DNA from: Streptomyces mobaraensis NBRC 13819 = DSM 40847
Lineage (GTDB): Bacteria > Actinomycetota > Actinomycetes > Streptomycetales > Streptomycetaceae
NCBI RefSeq assembly: GCF_017916255.1
Contig: NZ_CP072827.1
Location: 6,225,501-6,289,500, forward strand
DNA length: 64,000 bases
Reading direction: 5' to 3'
The translations under genes and the position numbers were made by a program. Position 1 is the stretch's first letter. Every line of letters starts with the position of its first letter. Below are positions 58,401-64,000 of this stretch, in pieces. The notes under the pieces were generated by a model, which was not told where the DNA came from, did not search any database, and saw only the letters and a program-made list of their open reading frames with translations.

Positions 58401-59394
58401 CACCGTCGACGACGGCGCGTTCCTCGCCGACGACACCCTCGTCGCCCCCTACGAACTGCGCGGCGGCTGGCTCCGCCTGGGCACCGCGCACGTCGGCCGC
58501 CGGGCCTTCCTCGGCAACTCCGGCATCATCGGCCCCGGCCGTTCCGTCCCCGACCACGGCCTGGTCGGCGTCCTCTCCGACGCGCCCGAGCACAGCGAAC
58601 CCGGCACCTCCTGGCTGGGCCGGCCCGCCATGCCGCTGCCCCGCGTCGCCACCGTCGCCGACGCCGGGCGCACCTTCGCCCCGCCCCGGAGACTCGTCCT
58701 GGCCCGGGCCGGCGTCGAACTGTGCCGGATACTGCCGCTCATGTGCGGCCTCGCCCTGGCCGACATGGTGCTGCTCGGCGAACAGTGGGCGCTCAACCAC
58801 GGCGGCCTCGGCCTCGCGGCACTGGTCGCCGCGCCGTTGCTCTTCATCGGCGGCATCCTCGCCGGACTCCTCGCCACCGCCGCCAAGTGGCTGCTCGTGG
58901 GACGCTTCCGGAGCGGTGAACACCCGCTGTGGAGTTCCTTCGTCTGGCGGAACGAACTCTTCGACACGTTCGTGGAATCCCTCGCCGTCCCCTGGTTGGC
59001 GGGACCCTTCACCGGCACCCCCGTGCTGAACTGGTGGCTGCGCACCCTGGGCGTCCGTATCGGCCGGGGTGTGTGGTGCGACACCCACTGGCTGCCGGAG
59101 ACCGACCTCATCACCCTCGGCGACGGGGCCACCGTCAACCGCGGCTGCGTCCTCCAGACCCACCTCTTCCACGACCGGATCATGCGCATGGACACCGTCC
59201 ACCTCGCCGAGGGCGCCTCCCTCGGCCCGCACGGCATCGTGCTCCCGGGCACCACCGTCGGCGCCCACACCGCCATCGCCCCGTCCTCCCTCGTGATGCG
59301 CGGGGAGACCGTCCCGCCGGGCACCCGCTGGGCGGGCAACCCGATCGCCGGACAGCGGCCCGCCGCCGCCCCCCAGCGAGAGGCCGCCGCGTGA
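55441..59394 (+). CDS. Pls/PosA family membrane-bound non-ribosomal peptide synthetase
   Basis: 1317 aa, ATG with GAGG/AAGG before it; epsilon-poly-L-lysine synthetase Pls is 1319 aa. Adenylation domain (~30-520): FTSGSTGAPKGVA, NTYGPTETTV, YRTGDLV, GRADDQVKLGGRRIELGEID, TSGKVDRDALP. Carrier domain: FVTMGGTSLTAAR with phosphopantetheine Ser547. Then three pairs of membrane helices (about 606-680, 850-920, 1095-1155) separated by the tandem C-domain-like linkers of Pls, and a hexapeptide-like end (LGDGATVNRGCVLQTH). It would activate one amino acid and polymerise it at the membrane without a thioesterase. The monomer cannot be read with confidence; lysine, diaminopropionate and others occur in the family. 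Confidence 0.93.
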   Translation: MSPTLSSSTPTPLAPPAGRALYSSAPPPGERTLVDVLDATAAGHPDAPALDTEAGVLTYRELCAEVETRAERLRRAGIGPGDRVGVRIPSGTAELYLAILAVLRCSAAYVPVDADDPDERAATVFHEAEVCAVLTGDGALAPGRRKPGAAGPRQPLPEDDAWIIFTSGSTGAPKGVAVSHRSAAAFADAEAALFLQDEPLGPGDRVLAGLSVAFDASCEEMWLAWRHGACLVPAPRALVRAGHELGPWLVERAVTVVSTVPTLAALWPRESLDRVRLLIVGGEACPPGLVERFAVPGREMWNTYGPTETTVVACAARMEPGEPVRIGLPLDGWELAVVDQDGEPVPYGAEGELVIAGVGVGRYLDPAKDADRFRPCQALGSDRAYRTGDLVRADEEGLVFAGRADDQVKLGGRRIELGEIDAALGELPDVHGAAAAVRTTPSGSQLLVGYLVTAPGFDATAARARLTERLPAALVPVLAEVGELPTRTSGKVDRDALPWPLPTTGGAAPGAGEELHGTAARLADLWEELLGVRPGPDSDFVTMGGTSLTAARMASALREHHPGVSVAGLYRHTVLRDMAAHIDALDTPVEDTGPRRTVRPLRRRTGAAQILVQTVLYGVQGLRLLTGLAVADNLLGVFAPQVWAPYTAWWLVAVAWVLLFSAPGRFAIGALAARVLTRGVTPGAHPRGGRVHLRLWAAERTVAAFGVPSLMGTPWARWYARALGCAAGRNVSLHAMPPVTGLAEFGDGASVEPEADIAGWWIDGETLHVGPVRLGADSRAGHRSMLMPGSSLGDGAELAPGACLDGHVPAGETWVGSPARPDAAAHHASGPVRPAEDWPAPRRERSRRWATAYALALFGMPLLPLLAAAPALVATFWLIKDSASLTTVAVSLLLAVPAFTVVTTVCWMLVVAGTVRVLNRGISAGLHPACGGVAWRAWVITRLLDGARRNLFPVYASLATPVWMRMLGARIGRGAELSTVLPLPSLLTVDDGAFLADDTLVAPYELRGGWLRLGTAHVGRRAFLGNSGIIGPGRSVPDHGLVGVLSDAPEHSEPGTSWLGRPAMPLPRVATVADAGRTFAPPRRLVLARAGVELCRILPLMCGLALADMVLLGEQWALNHGGLGLAALVAAPLLFIGGILAGLLATAAKWLLVGRFRSGEHPLWSSFVWRNELFDTFVESLAVPWLAGPFTGTPVLNWWLRTLGVRIGRGVWCDTHWLPETDLITLGDGATVNRGCVLQTHLFHDRIMRMDTVHLAEGASLGPHGIVLPGTTVGAHTAIAPSSLVMRGETVPPGTRWAGNPIAGQRPAAAPQREAAA

Positions 59395-59395
59395 C

Positions 59396-60811
59396 ATGGG
59401 GGCACGACACACCTGCAGCCGCCGCGTCCTCCTCGCCGCGCTGGCCATCCCGGTGACCGCCGCCGCGGTGGGCGGCGGCTCCCGCCGCCGGCCCGCCCGC
59501 GAGGAGCACTACTTCCCCCGGCACGGCTCGTACGGCCACCACACCCTCGCCTACCACCTGGAGCTGGACTACGACCCGCGCGGCCACCGGCTCGACGGCC
59601 GCGCACGGATCGAGGCGACGGCCAACGGCGCGATCGACTCCGTCGAACTCGACCTGGCGAAGCTCACGGTCGACGAGGTCCTCCTCGACGACCGCCCGGT
59701 CCCCTTCCGGCACCGCGACGGCAAGCTGCGGATCACCGCCGACCGCACGCTGGAACCGGGCCGCCCCTTCACCCTGGACGTCCGCTACGGCGGACGTCCC
59801 CGGCCCGTCCACTCGCCGTACGGCCCGATCGGCTGGGACCGCACCGGCGACGAGCACGACGGCACGCTCGTCGCCTCCCAGCCGGTGGGGGCGCCGTCCT
59901 GGTTCCCCTGCAACGACCGCCCCGACGACAAGGCCGCCTACACCTTCGAGGTGACCGTCCCGGCCGGCTACGACGCGCTCGCCAACGGCTCCCTGGTCGA
60001 CCACCGGGAGGCGGACGGCAGCGCCCGCTGGACCTACCACCACCCCGGCCCGATGGCCTGCTACCTCGCCGCCCTCTACACCGGCCGCTTCCACCGCGAG
60101 ACCTGGACCGAGGAGGACATCTCCGGGGCCCCCGTCCCCGTGCACGTCGCCTGCCCCGCCGGGGCGGTCGACCGCGTCCGCCACGACCTCGCCCGCCAGG
60201 GCCGCATCCTCCGGCTCTACACGGACCTCTTCGGCCCCTACCCGTTCGAGTCCTACGGCGTCACCGTCGTCGACGCCGAACTGTCCGCGCCCGTCGAGAA
60301 CCAGACCCTCTCCGTCTTCGGCCGCAACCACATGGACGGCCGGCGCGGCTGGGAGACGCTGGTCGCCCACGAGACGGCCCACCAGTGGTTCGGCAACAGC
60401 GTCAGCCTCGCCGACTGGCAGCACATCTGGCTCAACGAGGGCTTCGCCACCTACGCGGAGTGGCTCTGGTCCGAACACCTGGGCGAGGACGACGCCGACA
60501 CCCTCGCCCGCCGCTCCCGCACGGACCTCACCGCCCGCCGCCAGAACCTGCGCATCGCGGACCCCGGGCGGCGGCACCTGTTCGACGACCGGGTGTACGT
60601 CCGGGGGGCGTGCGCCCTGCACGCCCTCCGCCTGGCCGTCGGCGACGACCCCTTCTTCCGCGTCCTGCGCACCTGGCACGAGACGCGACGGGGCGGCAGC
60701 GCGGACACGCCCGGATTCCTCACGCACGCGAGGCGGGTCGTGGCGCGGGATGTGGAGGACGTCTTGGCGCCGTGGCTGTACGAGAAGCGGGTGCCGGAGT
60801 TCCGGCGGTAG
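59396..60811 (+). CDS. Secreted M1 family metallopeptidase coupled to the Pls-like gene
   Basis: 471 aa; the ATG is one base after the Pls-like stop, so translation is probably coupled. The N-terminus CSRRVLLAALAIPVTAAAVGGGSRRR looks like a signal with twin Arg. Zinc site: HETAHQWFG (His325, His329) and Glu348 in IWLNEGFATYAEW. AELSAPVENQTLSVFG holds the exopeptidase-like E-N-Q/T region. Gluzincin aminopeptidases trim N-termini. Next to a polymer synthetase it could tailor or degrade the poly-amino acid outside the cell, as polymer-degrading peptidases do in epsilon-polylysine producers; this role is inferred. It is a paralogue of the peptidase at 46700-48247. Confidence 0.92.
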   Translation: MGARHTCSRRVLLAALAIPVTAAAVGGGSRRRPAREEHYFPRHGSYGHHTLAYHLELDYDPRGHRLDGRARIEATANGAIDSVELDLAKLTVDEVLLDDRPVPFRHRDGKLRITADRTLEPGRPFTLDVRYGGRPRPVHSPYGPIGWDRTGDEHDGTLVASQPVGAPSWFPCNDRPDDKAAYTFEVTVPAGYDALANGSLVDHREADGSARWTYHHPGPMACYLAALYTGRFHRETWTEEDISGAPVPVHVACPAGAVDRVRHDLARQGRILRLYTDLFGPYPFESYGVTVVDAELSAPVENQTLSVFGRNHMDGRRGWETLVAHETAHQWFGNSVSLADWQHIWLNEGFATYAEWLWSEHLGEDDADTLARRSRTDLTARRQNLRIADPGRRHLFDDRVYVRGACALHALRLAVGDDPFFRVLRTWHETRRGGSADTPGFLTHARRVVARDVEDVLAPWLYEKRVPEFRR

Positions 60812-60824
60812 GGGGGTGCCCCGG

Positions 60825-61003
60825 TCCCGCCCTTTCACCGTTTCCTGGGGGCGAGCCCCCAGACCCCAAAACCGCGCTCCGCGCGGTTGTCCTCAAACGC
60901 CGGACGGGCTGATTCAGCCCGTCCGGCGTTTGAGGACGCGCGCCGCAGGTGCGCTCGGGGGTGCGGGGGCGCCGCCCCCGCAAGAAACGGTGAAAGGGCG
61001 GGA
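60825..61003. terminator. Large nested palindromic convergent terminator/repetitive element
   Basis: The outer 20-nt arms TCCCGCCCTTTCACCGTTTC (60825-60844) and its exact complement (60984-61003) enclose four hairpins: 60845-60862, 60871-60887, a near-perfect 24-bp palindrome with one central base at 60889-60937 (ends GTCCTCAAACG/CGTTTGAGGAC, core CCGGACGGGCTGA), and 60963-60981. It sits between the M1 peptidase and convergent tex. The CAAACGCCGGACGGGCTG core is one I recall recurring between Streptomyces genes, so this is probably both a bidirectional terminator and a dispersed repeat. Confidence 0.8.
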
Positions 61004-61012
61004 CTGGGGCTT

Positions 61013-63346
61013 CTACCTGCGGCCCTCCGGCCGCACGAGCCCCGCGCGCCGCAGCGCATCGGCCATCGCTCCGCCAGCCGCAGGCGCGGAAGCCTCACGC
61101 CGCGGCCGGGGCGTCCCCCCACGCCGGTTCTCCCGCGGCTCCCGCCGCGGTGAAGCCGACGCCTCGTCGTCCAGCCGCAGCGTCAACGAGATCCGCTTCC
61201 GCGGAATGTCGACTTCCAGCACCTTCACCCGCACGATGTCCCCGGGCTTGACCACATCCCGCGGATCCTTCACAAAGGTCCTCGACATCGCGGACACATG
61301 CACCAGCCCGTCCTGGTGAACCCCGACGTCCACGAACGCCCCGAAAGCGGCGACGTTCGTGACGACGCCCTCCAGGATCATCCCCGGCGCCAGATCCCCG
61401 ATCTTCTCGACCCCGTCCTTGAACGAAGCCGTACGGAAGGCGGGCCGCGGATCCCGCCCCGGCTTCTCCAGCTCGCGCAGGATGTCGGTCACGGTCGGCA
61501 GACCGAAGGAGTCGTCCACGAACTCCTCGGGCCGCAACGACCGCAGCACGCCGGTGTTACCGATGAGTGCGGCGACCTCGCTCCCCGTCCGCTTCGCCAT
61601 CGCCCGCACCACCGGGTACGCCTCGGGATGCACGCTGGACCCGTCCAGCGGGTCGTCGCCCCCGCGGATGCGGAGGAAGCCGGCGCACTGCTCGTACGCC
61701 TTGGGGCCGAGCCGGGCCACGTCCTTGAGCGCCTTGCGGGAGCGGAACGGACCGTTCGCGTCACGGTGGGCGACGATGTTGTCGGCCAGGCCGGAGCTGA
61801 TGCCGGAGACCCGGGAGAGCAGCGGCGCGGACGCCGTGTTGACGTCGACGCCGACGCCGTTGACGCAGTCCTCGACGACCGCGTCGAGCGAGCGCGACAG
61901 CTTCACCTCGGACAGGTCGTGCTGGTACTGGCCGACGCCGATCGACTTGGGGTCGATCTTGACGAGCTCGGCCAGCGGGTCCTGGAGCCGCCGCGCGATG
62001 GACACGGCGCCGCGCAGCGACACGTCCAGGCCGGGCAGCTCCTGCGAGGCGAACGCGGAGGCGGAGTACACCGAGGCGCCCGCCTCGGAGACCATCACCT
62101 TGGTGAGGCCCAGCTCCGGGTGACGGCCGATCAGGTCGGCGGCCAGCCGGTCCGTCTCCCGGGAGGCCGTGCCGTTGCCGATGGCGACGAGCTCCACCCC
62201 GTGCTCCTTGGCGAGCCGGGCGAGGGTGGCCAGGGAGGCGTCCCACTTGTTCTGCGGGACGTGCGGGTAGATGGTCTCCGTGGCCGCGACCTTGCCGGTG
62301 GCGTCGACGACGGCGACCTTCACGCCCGTACGGAAGCCCGGGTCGAGGCCCATCGTGGCGCGGGTGCCGGCCGGGGCGGCGAGCAGCAGATCGCGCAGGT
62401 TGGCGGCGAAGACGCGGACCGCCTCGTCCTCGGCGGCCTGGCGCAGCCGCAGCCTCAGGTCGATGCCGAGGTGGACGAGGATGCGGGTGCGCCAGGCCCA
62501 GCGGACCGTGTCCGCCAGCCACTTGTCGCCCGGCCGCCCCCGGTCGGCCACGCCGAACCGGCGGGCGACGGCCTGCTCGTACGCGCTCGGGCCCGCCGCC
62601 GCCTCACCGGCCGGCTCCGGCTCCAGGACGAGGTCGAGCACCTCTTCCTTCTCGCCGCGCAGCATGGCGAGCACCCGGTGCGAGGGCAGCTCGGTGAACG
62701 GCTCGGCGAAGTCGAAGTAGTCGGCGAACTTGGCGCCCGCCTCCTCCTTCCCCGACCGCACCTTGGCGACCAGCCGGCCCCGCGTCCACATCCGCTCGCG
62801 CAGCTCGCCGATCAGGTCCGCGTCCTCCGCGAACCGCTCGGTGAGGATCGCCCGGGCGCCCTCCAGCGCGGCGGCCGGGTCGGCGACGCCCTTGTCCGCG
62901 TCGACGAAGGCGGCGGCAGCGGCGAGCGGCTCGACGCCCGGGTCGGACAACAGCCCCTCGGCCAGCGGTTCGAGCCCCGCCTCGCGCGCGATCTGGGCCT
63001 TCGTCCGCCGCTTGGGCTTGAACGGCAGGTAGATGTCCTCCAGCCGGGCCTTGGAGTCGGCCTCGCGGATCCGCGCCTCCAGCGCGGCGTCCAGCTTGCC
63101 CTGCGAGCGCACCGACTCCAGGACGGCGGTCCGCCGCTCCTCCAGCTCCCGCAGGTAGCGCAGCCGCTCCTCCAGGGTGCGCAGCTGGGCGTCGTCCAGC
63201 GCGCCGGTCGCCTCCTTGCGGTAGCGGGCGACGAACGGCACGGTCGCCCCGCCGTCGAGCAAGTCGACGGCCGCCTTCACCTGCCGCTCCTGTACGCCGA
63301 GCTCCTCGGCGATCCTGCCTTCGACCGACGTACCGGTTGCCGTCAC
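61013..63346 (-). CDS. tex: Tex family transcription-associated RNA-binding protein
   Basis: 777 aa from GTG 63346 ([22 protein letters not shown]), with GGAG 7 nt upstream and a typical N-terminus; ATG 63367 would add 7 residues. Domains in order: N-terminal helical Tex region with [24 protein letters not shown], a YqgF/RNase H-like core ([20 protein letters not shown]), helix-hairpin-helix repeats ([20 protein letters not shown]), and a C-terminal S1 domain ([31 protein letters not shown]). Tex binds nucleic acid and influences transcription and stress tolerance. A ~60-residue basic, Pro/Arg-rich tail follows S1. Confidence 0.96.
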   Translation of the reverse strand: MTATGTSVEGRIAEELGVQERQVKAAVDLLDGGATVPFVARYRKEATGALDDAQLRTLEERLRYLRELEERRTAVLESVRSQGKLDAALEARIREADSKARLEDIYLPFKPKRRTKAQIAREAGLEPLAEGLLSDPGVEPLAAAAAFVDADKGVADPAAALEGARAILTERFAEDADLIGELRERMWTRGRLVAKVRSGKEEAGAKFADYFDFAEPFTELPSHRVLAMLRGEKEEVLDLVLEPEPAGEAAAGPSAYEQAVARRFGVADRGRPGDKWLADTVRWAWRTRILVHLGIDLRLRLRQAAEDEAVRVFAANLRDLLLAAPAGTRATMGLDPGFRTGVKVAVVDATGKVAATETIYPHVPQNKWDASLATLARLAKEHGVELVAIGNGTASRETDRLAADLIGRHPELGLTKVMVSEAGASVYSASAFASQELPGLDVSLRGAVSIARRLQDPLAELVKIDPKSIGVGQYQHDLSEVKLSRSLDAVVEDCVNGVGVDVNTASAPLLSRVSGISSGLADNIVAHRDANGPFRSRKALKDVARLGPKAYEQCAGFLRIRGGDDPLDGSSVHPEAYPVVRAMAKRTGSEVAALIGNTGVLRSLRPEEFVDDSFGLPTVTDILRELEKPGRDPRPAFRTASFKDGVEKIGDLAPGMILEGVVTNVAAFGAFVDVGVHQDGLVHVSAMSRTFVKDPRDVVKPGDIVRVKVLEVDIPRKRISLTLRLDDEASASPRREPRENRRGGTPRPRREASAPAAGGAMADALRRAGLVRPEGRR

Positions 63347-63429
63347 GATCACGCTCCGCTTTCTCATCTCGGACTGCGCTTCGCATTGTGGCAGGTGCCT
63401 CGGACAACGCGGGCCGCGCCGCCCCCGGC

Positions 63430-63999
63430 TCAGCTCTCGGCGGAGCCGCCCGTCGCGCGCGGGGCGCCCGTGGGGGACCCTCCGGCGGCGGCGATCCGGG
63501 CGGCCAGGCCCTCGGCCAGCTCCGTCAGCCGCTCTGTCCCCTCCGGGCCCAGGTGCTCCCACGGCCCGGCGTCCAGCCGGTCGGTGGCCTCCTCCACGTC
63601 CCGGCGCAGCGCCGCGCCCGCCGGGGTGAGCGTCCCGTCGGCGGTGAACAGTCCGCGCTCGCGCAGCCGCCGCGCGCCCCCCTCCAGCTCCTCCGCGCTC
63701 CACCCGCGGGTGCGCAGCAGCCGCCGGGACAGTGCACTGCCCTCCCGCCCGGCCGCATGGCTGACCAGCGCCTCGACGGGGTCCAGCCCGGCGCCGGCCA
63801 GCGCCGCCAGGTGACCGCCGCCGCGGTGCTCGCGGAGCATGGTCGCCGCGTGCCACAGGGCCAAGTGCGGGGCGTCGGGGACGGGCTGGTCCGCCTGGGC
63901 GGCGTACAGCGGCCGCGACGCGCGCTCGCCCGCCTCCGCCGCGCGCAGCGCGAGCTCCGCGGCCTCGGCGATCTCCGGCGAGGCGACGGCCTCGTCCCC
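63430..63999 (-). CDS. SCO6745-like protein (MarR-like helix-turn-helix), N-terminus outside window
   Basis: About 189 C-terminal residues are present; the frame is open to the window edge. Segments [53 protein letters not shown] and [33 protein letters not shown] fit the actinobacterial SCO6745 family, a helical protein with a winged-helix-like C-terminal half whose function is unknown. The stop at 63430 is 84 nt upstream of the tex start, so the two may share a transcript. An ATG at 63864 is internal to the conserved region and is not the start. Confidence 0.75.
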   Translation of the reverse strand, partial: GDEAVASPEIAEAAELALRAAEAGERASRPLYAAQADQPVPDAPHLALWHAATMLREHRGGGHLAALAGAGLDPVEALVSHAAGREGSALSRRLLRTRGWSAEELEGGARRLRERGLFTADGTLTPAGAALRRDVEEATDRLDAGPWEHLGPEGTERLTELAEGLAARIAAAGGSPTGAPRATGGSAES

Positions 64000-64000
64000 G

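Noticed and set aside
1..64000. CRISPR array, rRNA, riboswitch or replication origin
   Set aside because: No regularly spaced identical repeats with unique spacers, no rRNA-like sequence, no recognisable riboswitch core, and no DnaA-box cluster were seen.

Overview
The window looks like the chromosome of a Streptomyces or close actinomycete. It has very high GC, strong GC preference at third codon positions, many GTG/TTG starts, TAnnnT -10 boxes close to start codons, an SsgA-like sporulation protein, and typical actinobacterial families such as a Pls-type NRPS and an SCO6745-like protein. Nothing suggests a plasmid or prophage: there is no integrase, transposase or replication gene.

Layout. 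(1) 1-2450: end of an aldehyde dehydrogenase, tRNA-Leu(GAG), an ABM-domain protein and an HNH protein. (2) 2632-14276: a compact bisindole (indolocarbazole-type) biosynthetic cluster. Homologues of RebO (Trp oxidase), RebD/VioB (chromopyrrolate synthase) and RebC/StaC (FAD monooxygenase) overlap by 4 nt each. A RebP/StaP-like P450 follows after a 15-bp/90-bp minisatellite. An extra FAD monooxygenase converges on the P450, and a DMT exporter is divergent from rebO. (3) 14779-18344: housekeeping genes (pyrophosphatase, SsgA-like, YCII, endonuclease V, DapA-like).

(4) 18468-37925: a defence island and the most interesting part of the window. Its genes are a Vsr endonuclease, an intact C5-cytosine methyltransferase, two unrecognised proteins, an XRE-HTH/GHKL ATPase fusion, a small unknown protein, a 1585-aa GHKL ATPase/SF2 helicase fusion, a UvrD-like helicase, a DrmA-like helicase, a DrmB-like DUF1998 protein, and a second C5-methyltransferase homologue that has lost its catalytic Pro-Cys-Gln motif. 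The long rightward genes are coupled by 4-nt overlaps, as are the three leftward genes. A 17-bp palindrome abuts the start of the XRE-GHKL gene. DrmA plus DrmB plus a cytosine methyltransferase recalls class 2 DISARM, but DrmC (PLD) and DrmE are not present and the GHKL/UvrD/dead-methylase parts are extra. I treat it as a candidate new DISARM-related system.

(5) 38120-44503: an MmcQ/YjbR protein, then an acyl-CoA cassette (CaiB/BaiF, acyl-CoA dehydrogenase, thiolase, FadB-like) behind a recognisable promoter. (6) 44843-48247: hemerythrin-like protein, MerR regulator, secreted M1 aminopeptidase. (7) 48451-55142: two paralogous secreted X-Pro dipeptidyl-peptidases, a D-amino-acid-oxidase-like protein and an ABC-F ATPase. 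(8) 55441-60811: a Pls/PosA-type membrane NRPS (poly-amino-acid synthetase family) with a secreted M1 peptidase one base downstream. (9) 60825-63999: an elaborate convergent terminator, tex, and the C-terminal part of an SCO6745-like protein.

All calls rest on reading the sequence and on remembered family features. No searches were run.
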